Positions 8,781 to 17,532 of a DNA stretch of 64,000 nt are shown in pieces. The position numbers and the translations under genes are program-made. This DNA is from an uncultured beta proteobacterium (GTDB lineage: Bacteria; Pseudomonadota; Gammaproteobacteria; Burkholderiales; Burkholderiaceae_C): contig CAILZB010000051.1 of assembly GCA_903838565.1 (NCBI GenBank), forward strand, positions 110,934 through 174,933, given 5' to 3'. Below the pieces are notes generated by a model. That model was not told the DNA's origin. It ran no database searches and was given only the letters and a program-made list of their open reading frames with translations. Each line of letters opens with the position of its first letter. The first letter of the stretch is position 1.

Positions 8781-10174
8781 AGCGAACACTCCTGCCATCG
8801 TTCGACATCGCCGCCGCCATCGCCGCCGGCGAGACCAGCGCCGCCGAGGTGCTCGAGGCCTGCATCGCGCGCATCGACGCCACCGACGGCCGCATCAACG
8901 CCTTCACCGGCAAAAGCTACGCACGGGCCCGCGCCGAGGCGCAGGCGGTGGACGCGGCGCGCAGCCGCGGCGAAGCCCTGGGGCCGCTGGCAGGCGTGCC
9001 CTACGCGGTGAAGAACCTGTTCGACATCGAAGGCGAGGTCACGCTCGCGGGCTCGAACATCCACCACCATCACGCCCGCGCCAAGGCGGACGCGGTGCTG
9101 GTTCAGCGCATGCGCGCCGCCGGCGCAGTGCTGGTGGGCTCGCTCAACATGGACGAGTTCGCCTACGGTTTCACCACCGAGAACAGCCACTACGGCGCCT
9201 GCCACAACCCGCACGACCTGGCGCGCAGCGCGGGCGGATCGTCCGGCGGTTCAGGCGCGGCCGTGGCCGCGGGCCAGGTCCCGATCGCGCTGGGTTCGGA
9301 CACCAATGGCTCGATCCGCGTTCCGGCTTCGCTGTGCGGCGTCTGGGGCCTCAAGCCCACCTTCGGTCGCCTGTCGCGGCGCGGCAGCTATCCCTTCGTG
9401 CACAGCATCGATCAACTGGGTTGTTTTGCCGATTCGGTCCAGGGCTTGAGCCTGAGCTACGACGCGATGCAGGGCGCGGACCCGCTGGACCCGGCTTGCC
9501 GCGCGACCCAGGTGCAGGCGACGCTGCCTGCGCTGCAGCACGGTATTGAAGGCCTGCGCATTGGCGTGCTCGGCGGCTATTTTCAGGATCTGGCCACGCC
9601 CGCGGCGCTGTCCGTGCTGGAGTCGGCCGCAAGCGTGCTGGGCGCCACGCAGCAGGTCGAATGGCCGGATGCGGCGCTGGCACGGGCCGCCGCCTTCATC
9701 ATCACCGCGAGCGAGGGCGGCGCGCTGCACCTTGACGAGCTGCGCAGCCGCGCCGACGAGTTCGAGCCGCTCTCGGTGGACCGCTTCATCGCCGGCGCGC
9801 TGCAGCCGGCGAGCTGGTACCTGCGGGCGCAGCGCTTTCGCCGCGTCTATCGCGATCGGGTGAACGCGCTGTTCCAGAAGTGGGACGTAGTGCTGGCGCC
9901 GGCCACGCCGGTGAGCGCGCCGCTGCTGGGCAGCGAGTGGCTGGACATCAACGGCCAGCAGCATCCCTGCCGCCCGTCGCTGGGCCTGCTGACGCAGCCG
10001 ATCTCGTTTGCCGGCTGCCCGGTCGTGGCCGCGCCGTTTTGGCCGCAGCGAACGCACGGCATGCCGATCGGCGTGCAGGTGATCGCCGCGCCCTGGCGCG
10101 AAGACCTGGCGTTGCGCGTGGCGATGACACTGCAGCGCTCGGGCCTGGCGCATGGGAAGAAGGCGGCGCTCTGA
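8777..10174 (+). CDS. atzE: 1-Carboxybiuret hydrolase catalytic subunit (AtzE-type amidase)
   Basis: A 465-residue amidase-signature enzyme. The triad is Lys79 (PYAVKNLFD), Ser155 (AGGSSGGSGA) and Ser179 (SDTNGSIRVPAS), with 76- and 24-residue spacing. AtzE removes ammonia from 1-carboxybiuret to give 1,3-dicarboxyurea, which then loses CO2 to give allophanate. The start is the ATG at 8777 overlapping the atzG stop; a longer open frame to the left is an out-of-frame reading of upstream genes. The next gene (atzH) starts on the base after its stop. A generic AtzE-family amidase remains possible, but the atzG-atzE-atzH order plus atzF in the same operon supports the assignment strongly. Confidence 0.9.
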   Translation: MKRTLLPSFDIAAAIAAGETSAAEVLEACIARIDATDGRINAFTGKSYARARAEAQAVDAARSRGEALGPLAGVPYAVKNLFDIEGEVTLAGSNIHHHHARAKADAVLVQRMRAAGAVLVGSLNMDEFAYGFTTENSHYGACHNPHDLARSAGGSSGGSGAAVAAGQVPIALGSDTNGSIRVPASLCGVWGLKPTFGRLSRRGSYPFVHSIDQLGCFADSVQGLSLSYDAMQGADPLDPACRATQVQATLPALQHGIEGLRIGVLGGYFQDLATPAALSVLESAASVLGATQQVEWPDAALARAAAFIITASEGGALHLDELRSRADEFEPLSVDRFIAGALQPASWYLRAQRFRRVYRDRVNALFQKWDVVLAPATPVSAPLLGSEWLDINGQQHPCRPSLGLLTQPISFAGCPVVAAPFWPQRTHGMPIGVQVIAAPWREDLALRVAMTLQRSGLAHGKKAAL

Positions 10175-10549
10175 ATGGAGATCAACCTGAGCGATGTGCT
10201 GGCCGAAGTCGGCGCTGTGTTCCGGCGCTATGAACAGGCGCTGGTGCACAACGACGTGGCCGTGCTGGACGAGCTGTTCTGGGACAGCCCGCACACGCTG
10301 CGCTTCGGCGTGGGCGAGAACCTCTACGGCTATGACGCGATCCGCGCCTTTCGCGCGGCGCGCTCGGCGCAGGGCCTGGCGCGCGAGCTCGGCGCCACCG
10401 TCATCACCACCTATGGCCGCGACTTCGCCACGGCCAACACCGAGTTTCGCCGCGCCAGCAGCGAGAAAACCGGCCGCCAAAGCCAGACCTGGGTGCGCAC
10501 GCCCCAGGGCTGGCGCGTGGTCGCAGCCCATGTGAGCCTGCTCGCATGA
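10175..10549 (+). CDS. atzH: AtzH-like protein (DUF3225, SnoaL-like fold)
   Basis: A 124-residue protein of the DUF3225/NTF2-like family: it begins with an amphipathic helix ([21 protein letters not shown]), followed by [17 protein letters not shown] and ends with [12 protein letters not shown], a standard SnoaL-like closing strand. AtzH homologues sit next to atzE in atrazine/cyanuric acid clusters. As far as I recall it has been proposed to speed decarboxylation of 1,3-dicarboxyurea to allophanate; this role is less firmly established than those of AtzE and AtzF. The ATG immediately follows the atzE TGA, so it is almost certainly translated with atzE. Confidence 0.78.
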   Translation: MEINLSDVLAEVGAVFRRYEQALVHNDVAVLDELFWDSPHTLRFGVGENLYGYDAIRAFRAARSAQGLARELGATVITTYGRDFATANTEFRRASSEKTGRQSQTWVRTPQGWRVVAAHVSLLA

Positions 10550-10592
10550 ACCTTCGCCTATCCCGTTTCTTCACCCACCAGGAGCAATTTCC

Positions 10593-11711
10593 ATGACCGC
10601 CAAGTCCTTCAACCGTCGCGATTCCCTCAAGTCCCTGGCCGCCCTCGGCACCGTGGGCGCGCTGGGCAGTTTCAGCCAGCTCGCGTTCGCGCAAAAGCCC
10701 CTGACCGTGGGCGTGATCTACGTCGGAGCGCGTGACGACTTCGGCTACAACCAGGCCCACGCCCAGGCCGCGGCCGAACTCAAGAAGATGCCCGGCATCA
10801 AGGTGGTGGAGGAAGAGAACGTGCCCGAGACCGCCGCGGTGCAAAAGACCATGGCCGGCATGATCGTGCAGGACGGCGCTTCGCTGCTGGTTCCCACGTC
10901 CTACGGCTACTTCGATCCGCACGTGCTGGCCATGGCCGCCAAATACCCGGACACGCGCTTTGCGCATTGCGGCGGACTGTGGACCGAGGGCAAGCATCCC
11001 AAGAACGTGGGCAGCTTCTTTGGCTACATCGACGAGTGCCAGTACCTCAACGGCGTCATCGCCGGCCACATGAGCAAGAGCGGCAAGCTCGGCTTCGTCG
11101 CGGCCAAGCCGATCCCACAGGTGCTGCGCAACATCAACGCCTTTCTCATGGGCGCGCGCTCAGTCAAGCCCGGCATCACCTGCAACGTGATCTTCACCGG
11201 CGACTGGTCGATGGCGGTGAAGGAGGCCGAGGCCACGAACAGCCTGGCCGACCAGGGCTGCGACGTCTTCACCATGCACGTGGACGGCCCCAAGGTCATC
11301 GTCGAGACAGCGGCCAAGCGCGGCAAGATGGTCTGCGGCTACCACGCCAGCCAGGCCAAGCTCGCGCCCAACGCCTACCTCACCGGTGCGGAGTGGAACT
11401 GGCTCACCGCCTACAAGAGCCTGGTCGACGCTGCCAAGGCCGGCAAGCCGCATCCCAACTTCATCCGTGGCGGCCTCAAGGACGGCTACGTCAAGGCCTC
11501 GGCCTACGGCGCCATGGTGAGCGATGCCGCGAAGAAGAACGCCGACAGCATCAAGGCCAGCATGATGGCCGGCAAGTTCGACATCTTCAAGGGCCCGCTC
11601 AAGGACAACAAGGGCAACGTCGTGATCCCCGCCGGCACCACGCTCAAGCAGACCGACCTCACCCTGGAAGGCATGAACTACCTGGTCGAAGGCGTGGTCG
11701 GTTCCGTCTGA
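10593..11711 (+). CDS. BMP-family ABC substrate-binding protein (AtzT-like position)
   Basis: A 372-residue periplasmic binding protein of the BMP/Med family. The N terminus (FNRRDSLKSLAALG, then a hydrophobic segment ending SQLAFA) is a signal peptide with an Arg-Arg pair, possibly Tat-dependent. The mature protein starts LTVGVIYVGARDDFGYNQAH, the usual BMP ligand-loop opening. A good ribosome binding site (AGGAG) precedes the ATG. BMP-type importers usually carry nucleosides or purine-like molecules; in Pseudomonas sp. ADP a BMP-type system accompanies the atz genes. Here its position between atzH and biuH suggests a ligand related to biuret, triuret or another ureide. It is a distant paralogue of the protein at 29512, so the two systems probably differ in ligand. 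Confidence 0.87.
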   Translation: MTAKSFNRRDSLKSLAALGTVGALGSFSQLAFAQKPLTVGVIYVGARDDFGYNQAHAQAAAELKKMPGIKVVEEENVPETAAVQKTMAGMIVQDGASLLVPTSYGYFDPHVLAMAAKYPDTRFAHCGGLWTEGKHPKNVGSFFGYIDECQYLNGVIAGHMSKSGKLGFVAAKPIPQVLRNINAFLMGARSVKPGITCNVIFTGDWSMAVKEAEATNSLADQGCDVFTMHVDGPKVIVETAAKRGKMVCGYHASQAKLAPNAYLTGAEWNWLTAYKSLVDAAKAGKPHPNFIRGGLKDGYVKASAYGAMVSDAAKKNADSIKASMMAGKFDIFKGPLKDNKGNVVIPAGTTLKQTDLTLEGMNYLVEGVVGSV

Positions 11712-11730
11712 AGTTCGCTTCGAGCCAGCC

Positions 11731-12822
11731 ATGCGCGACACTCTGTACGACATCGCCCTGCCGGTCATTGCCATCGCTTGCGCGTTGGCGCTGTTCGGCG
11801 TCTTCGTCTGGTTCGCGGGCGTGAGCCCGCTGGAGGTCTGGGCGTTGTTGTTTCAGGGTGCGTTCGGCGACTGGTTCTCATGGCAGAACAGCCTGCAGCG
11901 CGCCGCGCCACTGATGCTCACCGCGCTGTGCGTGGCGCTGCCGGCACGCGCCGGCCTGATCATCATCGGCGGCGAGGGCGCGCTGGTGCTGGGGGGATTG
12001 GCCTGCGCACAACTGCCGCAACTGCTGCCGATTCCGGCCAATGGTTTTGGCACGGCACTGATCTGTCTGGCCGGTGCCGGAGCCGGTGCACTGTGGATCA
12101 TCCTGGCGGGTTGGCTGCGCCAGGTCCGGGGCATCAATGAAACCATCAGCAGCCTGCTGCTGGCCTACATCGCCATCGGTCTGTTCAAGCACGGCGTGGA
12201 GGGTCCGCTGCGCGACCCGGCCAGCCTGAACAAGCCCTCCAGCCATACGCTGGTCGAGGGCTTGCAGATCGGCGGCATCGCCGGCTCCGACGTGCACTGG
12301 GGTCTGGTGCTGGGCGTGCTGGCCTGCGTCGGACTGTGGCTCTGGTTGCGCTGGACGCCCACCGGTTTTTCTGTGCGCGTGGTGGGTGGCAACCCGCGCG
12401 CCGCGCAGCTCGTGGGCCTGCCGGCAGCGCGCCTGATCCTGCTGGCCTGTGCGCTGGGCGGTGCCTGCGCCGGACTGGCCGGTGCGGTCGAGGTGGCGGC
12501 GGTGCACCACAACGCCAACGCATCGCTCATCGCCGGCTACGGCTATGCCGGCATCCTGGTGTCGTTCATCGCCCGGCACAACCCGCTGGCGATGGTTCCG
12601 GTGGCGATTCTCTTTGGCGGCTTCGCGGCCGCAGGCAGCCTGCTACAGCGCCATCTGGGTCTGCCCGACGCCTCGGTCCAGGTGCTGCAGGGCATCAGCT
12701 TCGTGCTGATCCTGGCCAGCGAGGCGCTGCGCGATGTGCCGTGGAAGGCGCTGTTCGCGAAGCTCGCTCACGCCTCCGGGCCGAGCCCGGCGCAGATGGC
12801 GATGGGAGACAAGATCGCATGA
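11731..12822 (+). CDS. ABC transporter permease, BMP/nucleoside type (1 of 2)
   Basis: A 363-residue polytopic inner-membrane protein of the BPD_transp_2 class that pairs with BMP binding proteins. The segment PARAGLIIIGGEGALVLGGL matches the conserved gating/contact region of this permease family, and many hydrophobic segments follow. It begins 19 bases after the binding-protein stop and overlaps the second permease gene by four bases (ATGA at 12819-12822). It is the longer of the two partner permeases, as in other BMP systems. Confidence 0.87.
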   Translation: MRDTLYDIALPVIAIACALALFGVFVWFAGVSPLEVWALLFQGAFGDWFSWQNSLQRAAPLMLTALCVALPARAGLIIIGGEGALVLGGLACAQLPQLLPIPANGFGTALICLAGAGAGALWIILAGWLRQVRGINETISSLLLAYIAIGLFKHGVEGPLRDPASLNKPSSHTLVEGLQIGGIAGSDVHWGLVLGVLACVGLWLWLRWTPTGFSVRVVGGNPRAAQLVGLPAARLILLACALGGACAGLAGAVEVAAVHHNANASLIAGYGYAGILVSFIARHNPLAMVPVAILFGGFAAAGSLLQRHLGLPDASVQVLQGISFVLILASEALRDVPWKALFAKLAHASGPSPAQMAMGDKIA

Positions 12823-13739
12823 CTGCCGAACAATGGATGACCTTCGCTGCGGCCATTCTGGGCGGCGCCTTGCGCGTGGGCGTGCCGTTTCTGTTCGTCA
12901 GCCTGGGCGAGTGCCTGACCGAGAAATCGGGGCGCATCAACCTCGGCCTGGAGGGCGTGCTGGTGTTCTCTGCGATGTCGGCTTTCGGCGGAGCCTACTG
13001 GAGCGGCTCGCCCTGGATCGGCGTGCTCTGCGGGGCTTGTGCCGGTGCCCTGCTGGCCGCGCTGCACGGCGTGCTGTGTTCGCTGCCGCGCGTGAACGAC
13101 GTGGCCACCGGAATCGCGCTGATGCTGCTGGGCACCGGCCTGGCGTTCTATTTTGGCAAGGCGCTGATGCAGCCGCAGGCGCCGCAGATTCCCGCCTTGG
13201 CTTTGGGCGACTGGAGCGAGTCCTCGGCCGTGCGCTCGGCGCTCAAGGTCAACGCCTTGCTGCCCGTGGGACTGCTGCTGGCGCTGGCGCTGGCGTGGAT
13301 CTTTGCGCGCACCAGGGTCGGCCTGCTGGTGCGCATGGCGGGCGACTCGGCCAACGCCGCGCGCGCGCTGGGCTATTCGGTGTCGCGCATCCGCATCGCC
13401 GCCACCACCATGGGCGGCGCCATCTCAGGTCTGGGCGGGGCCTCACTCACGCTGTTCTATCCTGGCAGCTGGAACGAGGGCATCTCCAGCGGCCAGGGTC
13501 TGATCGCCGTCGCGCTCGTGATCTTCGCGCGCTGGAGCCCGCTGCGCTGCATCACGGCGGCGGCGCTGTTCGGTGGCGCCGGCGCCATCGGCCCGGCACT
13601 GCAGTCGGTGGGCATCAACGGCGGCTACCACCTGTTCAACACCCTCCCTTACGCGCTCACGCTGCTGATCCTGGTGCTCACTTGCCGCCCGGGAAGCGCC
13701 GCCGCAGGCAGCCCGGGTGAACTTTCATCCACAAACTGA
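12819..13739 (+). CDS. ABC transporter permease, BMP/nucleoside type (2 of 2)
   Basis: A 306-residue polytopic permease, the second half of the heterodimeric channel. The motif [20 protein letters not shown] is the conserved region shared with nucleoside-type permeases and is mirrored by VVERAGVLNLGLEGMMLVGA in the paralogue at 25592. The start is the ATG at 12819, which overlaps the previous stop; open frame further left is out-of-frame reading. It precedes biuH by 11 bases. Confidence 0.87.
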   Translation: MTAEQWMTFAAAILGGALRVGVPFLFVSLGECLTEKSGRINLGLEGVLVFSAMSAFGGAYWSGSPWIGVLCGACAGALLAALHGVLCSLPRVNDVATGIALMLLGTGLAFYFGKALMQPQAPQIPALALGDWSESSAVRSALKVNALLPVGLLLALALAWIFARTRVGLLVRMAGDSANAARALGYSVSRIRIAATTMGGAISGLGGASLTLFYPGSWNEGISSGQGLIAVALVIFARWSPLRCITAAALFGGAGAIGPALQSVGINGGYHLFNTLPYALTLLILVLTCRPGSAAAGSPGELSSTN

Positions 13740-13750
13740 AGCCCCAAGCC

Positions 13751-14443
13751 ATGCCACGCTTTGTCCAAGCCAACCCCTATGCCTGGCCCTGGAACGGGGA
13801 CCTGACGAACGCCAACACGGCGCTGCTCGTGATCGACATGCAGACCGACTTCTGCGGCGTCGGCGGCTATGTGGACAAGATGGGCTACGACATCTCGCTC
13901 ACGCGCGCACCGATAGCGCCGCTGCGCACGCTGCTCGCCGTGATGCGCGCAGCCGGCTACCCGGTGATCCATACGCGCGAGGGCCATCGCCCCGATCTGT
14001 CGGACCTGCCGGCGAACAAGCGCTGGCGTTCGCGCCAGATCGGCGCCGGCGGCGTGGGCATCGGCGACGCCGGACCCTGCGGGCGCGTGCTGGTGCGGGG
14101 CGAGCCGGGCTGGGACATCATCCCCGAACTCGCGCCCCTGGCCGGTGAAGTCGTGCTCGACAAGCCGGGCAAGGGCTCGTTCTGCGCCACCGATCTGGAG
14201 CTGATCCTGCGCAATCGCGGCATCAGCAACCTGGTGCTCACGGGCATCACCACCGACGTCTGCGTGCACACGACGATGCGCGAGGCCAACGACCGCGGCT
14301 TCGAGTGTCTGGTGCTGTCGGACTGCACGGCCGCCACCGACCAGGGCAACCACCAGGCCGCGTTGAAGATGATCACCATGCAGGGCGGCGTGTTTGGCGC
14401 ACACGCGACTTCACAGGCGCTGATCGCCGCGCTCCAGCCCTAG
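13751..14443 (+). CDS. biuH: Biuret amidohydrolase (isochorismatase-like cysteine hydrolase)
   Basis: A 230-residue isochorismatase-fold cysteine hydrolase. The catalytic triad is Asp29 ([10 protein letters not shown]), Lys138 (LDKPGKGSF) and Cys171 ([15 protein letters not shown]). The sequence strongly resembles the characterised biuret hydrolase BiuH of Rhizobium leguminosarum: the N-terminal YAWPWNG, the [26 protein letters not shown] stretch, the GPCGR segment, and the Lys-to-Cys spacing of 33 all fit. Relative to that enzyme there appears to be a three-residue insertion near GAGGVGIGD (residues 98-106). The reaction is biuret plus water to allophanate plus ammonia, feeding AtzF. It lies between the permease and ATPase genes of the BMP importer, so uptake and hydrolysis are co-expressed. 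Confidence 0.88.
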   Translation: MPRFVQANPYAWPWNGDLTNANTALLVIDMQTDFCGVGGYVDKMGYDISLTRAPIAPLRTLLAVMRAAGYPVIHTREGHRPDLSDLPANKRWRSRQIGAGGVGIGDAGPCGRVLVRGEPGWDIIPELAPLAGEVVLDKPGKGSFCATDLELILRNRGISNLVLTGITTDVCVHTTMREANDRGFECLVLSDCTAATDQGNHQAALKMITMQGGVFGAHATSQALIAALQP

Positions 14444-14446
14444 ACC

Positions 14447-16054
14447 ATGAGCTACGCCATGACGCACGTTCCCATCGAAGCCATGCCGCTGCCGCACGGC
14501 GCCATGGCGCTGGAGACCTACGAGCTCACCAAGCGCTTTGGCAGCTTCACCGCGCTCGACGGTGTGACGATGAAGGTGAGGCCCGGCACGGTGCATGCGC
14601 TGCTGGGCGAAAACGGCGCGGGGAAAAGCACGCTGGTGAAGTGCATCGCCGGTTTTCATCGGCCCGACGCAGGCAGCATCCAGTGCGACGCGCGCGAGCA
14701 GGAGATCGCCTCTCCGGTGCGCGCGCGGCAACTGAACATCGGCATGGTGTACCAGCATTTCACCTTGGCGCCGGGCATGACCGTGGCCGAGAACCTGGTG
14801 CTGGCCGGTGGCCGCATTCCGGCGCTGATTGACTGGCGTTCCAAACGGCGCGAACTCAAGGAATTTCTCGCCAGCACGCCGTTCTCGCTCGATCTGGACG
14901 CACGTCCTTGTGAACTGGCCGCCGGCGAGAAACAGAAGCTGGAACTGCTCAAGCAGCTCTACCTCAAGCCGCGACTGCTGATCCTGGACGAGCCAACCTC
15001 CGTGCTGACACCGCAGGAAGCGGACGAGGTGCTGGGCCACATGCGCGAATTTGCACGCAGCGGAGCGTGCACGGTGTTGATCATCACGCACAAGTTCCGC
15101 GAAGTCATGGCCTACGCCGACGACGTGACCGTACTGCGCCGGGGTGCGGCCGTGCATGGCTGCGCCGTGGCGGCGACGGATCCAGGGCGGCTGGCGCGCG
15201 CCATGATGGGCGTAACGGCGCAAGCGGGGCAAGAGGCCACGCCGGCAGAAGTCAGCCGGCCACGCGCTGCGGTCGCCGCCGACGCGGCCCTGGCGCTGGC
15301 GATCGAAGACCTGTGCGTGCAGGGCGACCGCGGCACGCTGGCGCTGCACGGCGCCAGCTTGAGCGTGCGCTGCGGCGAAATCCTGGGTGTCGCCGGCGTC
15401 TCGGGCAACGGCCAGCGCGAGCTGGCGCAGGCGCTGGTGGGGCAGCGCGCCAGACTGTCGGGCAGCGTGCGCGTCATGGGCCAAGTCTTTGGCGCCAGCC
15501 GCGCCGAGAACCGCGAGCTCAAGGTGCGCAGCCTGCCGGAAGAACCGCTGCGCAACGCCTGCGTGCAGGCGCTGAGCGTGGCGCAGAACATGGCCCTGCG
15601 CGACTTCGATCAGCCGCCGCTGGCGCGCACGGGCTGGCTGCGCTATGCGGCCTGGCGCAGCCGCGCGCGCCAGTGGATCGCCGACTACGGCGTCAAGGCG
15701 CGCAGCGAGAACGCCGCCATGGCCAGCCTGTCGGGTGGCAACGTGCAGCGCGCGGTGCTGGCGCGCGAGCTCGCAGGCGAAGTGTCGGTGCTGATCGCCA
15801 GCAATCCGGTGTTCGGTCTGGACTTCGCCGCTGTGCGCGAAATCCACCAACGCCTGCTGCGCCTGCGCGAGCGCGGCGGCGCCGTGCTGCTGATCAGCGA
15901 AGACCTGGACGAGCTGCTGGAGCTGTCGGACCGCATCGTCGTGATGAGCGAAGGCCGCATTGTTTTTGAGACCACGGCGGCCGCAGCCGACCGCCAGGTG
16001 CTGGGCGCGCACATGGGCGGCACCCACCATGAAAGCGAAGTGAGCACAGCATGA
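14447..16054 (+). CDS. ABC transporter ATP-binding protein, double ABC, BMP-system type
   Basis: A 535-residue protein with two ABC domains, the usual architecture for BMP/nucleoside and sugar importers. Domain 1 has a canonical Walker A (GENGAGKST), a variant signature ([10 protein letters not shown]) and Walker B ([11 protein letters not shown]). Domain 2 has a degenerate Walker A ([12 protein letters not shown]), a good signature ([10 protein letters not shown]) and an altered Walker B region ([14 protein letters not shown]), as is common in this subfamily where only one site hydrolyses ATP. It completes the importer begun at 10593, three bases after biuH. Its stop overlaps the start of the next hydrolase (ATGA). 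The paralogue at 27605 has the more usual AQPTWGVDIG at the same place. Confidence 0.88.
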   Translation: MSYAMTHVPIEAMPLPHGAMALETYELTKRFGSFTALDGVTMKVRPGTVHALLGENGAGKSTLVKCIAGFHRPDAGSIQCDAREQEIASPVRARQLNIGMVYQHFTLAPGMTVAENLVLAGGRIPALIDWRSKRRELKEFLASTPFSLDLDARPCELAAGEKQKLELLKQLYLKPRLLILDEPTSVLTPQEADEVLGHMREFARSGACTVLIITHKFREVMAYADDVTVLRRGAAVHGCAVAATDPGRLARAMMGVTAQAGQEATPAEVSRPRAAVAADAALALAIEDLCVQGDRGTLALHGASLSVRCGEILGVAGVSGNGQRELAQALVGQRARLSGSVRVMGQVFGASRAENRELKVRSLPEEPLRNACVQALSVAQNMALRDFDQPPLARTGWLRYAAWRSRARQWIADYGVKARSENAAMASLSGGNVQRAVLARELAGEVSVLIASNPVFGLDFAAVREIHQRLLRLRERGGAVLLISEDLDELLELSDRIVVMSEGRIVFETTAAAADRQVLGAHMGGTHHESEVSTA

Positions 16055-16734
16055 TCGCACTGGAAGCACAACCCTTTGAATTCACTTTCGAACTGGCGAC
16101 CTGCGCGCTGGTCATCATCGACATGCAGCGCGACTTCATCGAGCCGGGCGGCTTCGGCGAGTCGCTGGGCAACGACGTCTCGCTGCTCTCGGCCATCGTG
16201 CCGCAGTGCCGTGCGGTGCTGCAGGCATGGCGCGCTGCCGGCGCTCTGGTGGTGCACACGCGCGAGGCGCACCGGGCCGATCTTTCGGACTGCCCCGACG
16301 CGAAACGCAACCGCGGCAATCCCAGGCTGCGCATCGGCGACGCGGGCCCGATGGGGCGCATCCTGATCGCCGGCGAGCCCGGTTGCGAGATCGTGCCCGA
16401 GCTCGCGCCGCTGCCGCGTGAAACCGTCATCGACAAGCCCGGCAAGGGCGCCTTTTACGCGACGCCGCTGGGCGCGCTGCTGCGCCAGGCGGGCATCACG
16501 CAACTGCTGTTCATGGGCGTGACGACCGAAGTCTGCGTGCAGACCAGCATGCGCGAAGCCAACGACCGCGGGTTTGAGTGCCTGCTGCTGGAGGACTGCA
16601 CCGAGAGCTATTTCCCGCAGTTCAAGCACGCCACGCTGGAGATGGTTCGTGCCCAGGGCGCCATCGTCGGCTGGACCGCGCCCAGCACGGCCTTGCTCGC
16701 GGCGCTGTCCAGGGCCGAGCCGGTGCCGCGCTGA
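16051..16734 (+). CDS. BiuH-related cysteine hydrolase, triuret hydrolase candidate
   Basis: A 227-residue isochorismatase-fold hydrolase related to, but clearly different from, the biuH product upstream. The triad is Asp24 ([13 protein letters not shown]), Lys129 (IDKPGKGAF) and Cys162 ([15 protein letters not shown]); the Lys-to-Cys spacing of 33 equals that in BiuH. The two proteins share the substrate-region motifs EPG, DKPGKG and [11 protein letters not shown], but differ in the N-terminal lid and around [16 protein letters not shown] triuret hydrolase (TrtA) of this family, making carboxybiuret and ammonia, is known from Herbaspirillum. The presence of atzE/atzG for carboxybiuret makes that activity the best guess here. 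Peroxyureidoacrylate-type or other ureide hydrolysis remains possible. Translationally coupled to the ATPase gene. Confidence 0.75.
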   Translation: MIALEAQPFEFTFELATCALVIIDMQRDFIEPGGFGESLGNDVSLLSAIVPQCRAVLQAWRAAGALVVHTREAHRADLSDCPDAKRNRGNPRLRIGDAGPMGRILIAGEPGCEIVPELAPLPRETVIDKPGKGAFYATPLGALLRQAGITQLLFMGVTTEVCVQTSMREANDRGFECLLLEDCTESYFPQFKHATLEMVRAQGAIVGWTAPSTALLAALSRAEPVPR

Positions 16735-16747
16735 TAAAGTCAGCGCC

Positions 16748-17479
16748 ATGCACACCACGCCATCCGCACGCCCCAAGCCTGCCGCCGCCAGGGCGGCGCG
16801 AGCCTCGCGCTCGGACCAGGTCTACGCCCAGCTCAAGCACGACATCGCGGACTTCAATCTGGTGCCGGGCGACCGCTTCACGGAGATGGAGTTGTGCGAA
16901 CGGCTGGATGTGTCGCGCACGCCGGTGCGCCAGGCGCTGTACCGCCTGCAGCAGGAAGGCTATGTGGAAGTGCTGTTTCGCGCCGGCTGGCGCGTCCTGC
17001 CCTTTGACTTTGACCAGTTCGAACAGCTGTATGACCTGCGCATGGTGCTGGAGACGACGGCCGTGCAACGGCTGTGCGAGGACGCCGCGGGCGCGGATCG
17101 CTCGGCGCTGGAGGCGCTCGCTGCGATCTGGCTCGTGCCGCAGCAGCAGCGCAGCGCCGACCGGGTGCAGGTCGCCCAGTGGGACGAGCAGTTTCACTGC
17201 GCGCTGGTGGGCGCTGCCGGCAACGCCGAGATGGCGCGCGTGCACCGCGACGTGACGGAGCGCATCCGCATCATCCGCCGGCTCGACTTCACCAAGCCCG
17301 CGCGCATCGACGCCACCTATGACGAACACGCCAAGATCCTCAAGGCGGTGCGCGCCAAACGCGCCGACCCGGCATCGATGCTGCTGCGCGCCCACATCCA
17401 GAGCAGCCAGGCCGAGGTGCGCAAGATCACGCTGCACCAGGTGCATCTGGCGCGCCAGGGCGTGGTGCGCGGGGACTGA
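16748..17479 (+). CDS. GntR-family (FCD) transcriptional regulator
   Basis: A 243-residue regulator. After a basic N-terminal tail there is a winged helix-turn-helix (residues about 22-90) with the GntR hallmark VSRTPVRQALYRLQQEGYV. The C-terminal all-helical FCD ligand domain includes LRMVLETTAVQRL, WDEQFHCALVGAAGN and DEHAKILKAV, which supply the metal and ligand-binding Asp/His residues usual in this class. It is the last gene of the ureide operon, 13 bases after the hydrolase. The palindrome at 4129-4144 in front of atzF is the likely operator. The effector is unknown; a ureide such as biuret or allophanate would make sense. Confidence 0.88.
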   Translation: MHTTPSARPKPAAARAARASRSDQVYAQLKHDIADFNLVPGDRFTEMELCERLDVSRTPVRQALYRLQQEGYVEVLFRAGWRVLPFDFDQFEQLYDLRMVLETTAVQRLCEDAAGADRSALEALAAIWLVPQQQRSADRVQVAQWDEQFHCALVGAAGNAEMARVHRDVTERIRIIRRLDFTKPARIDATYDEHAKILKAVRAKRADPASMLLRAHIQSSQAEVRKITLHQVHLARQGVVRGD

Positions 17480-17532
17480 GGATTTCGCCGATCTGAATTC
17501 CACGTTGGTGCGGAAGTTGCTTGCCAACGGGC

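Noticed and set aside
14411..16069. A 552-residue minus-strand frame across the double-ABC ATPase
   Set aside because: Antisense to a protein with two clear ABC domains.
4158..17479. The ureide operon as an s-triazine (atrazine/cyanuric acid) cassette
   Set aside because: No atzD, atzA, atzB or atzC homologue, no flanking insertion sequences and no LysR-type atzR; the biuH and paired hydrolase genes fit biuret/triuret better.
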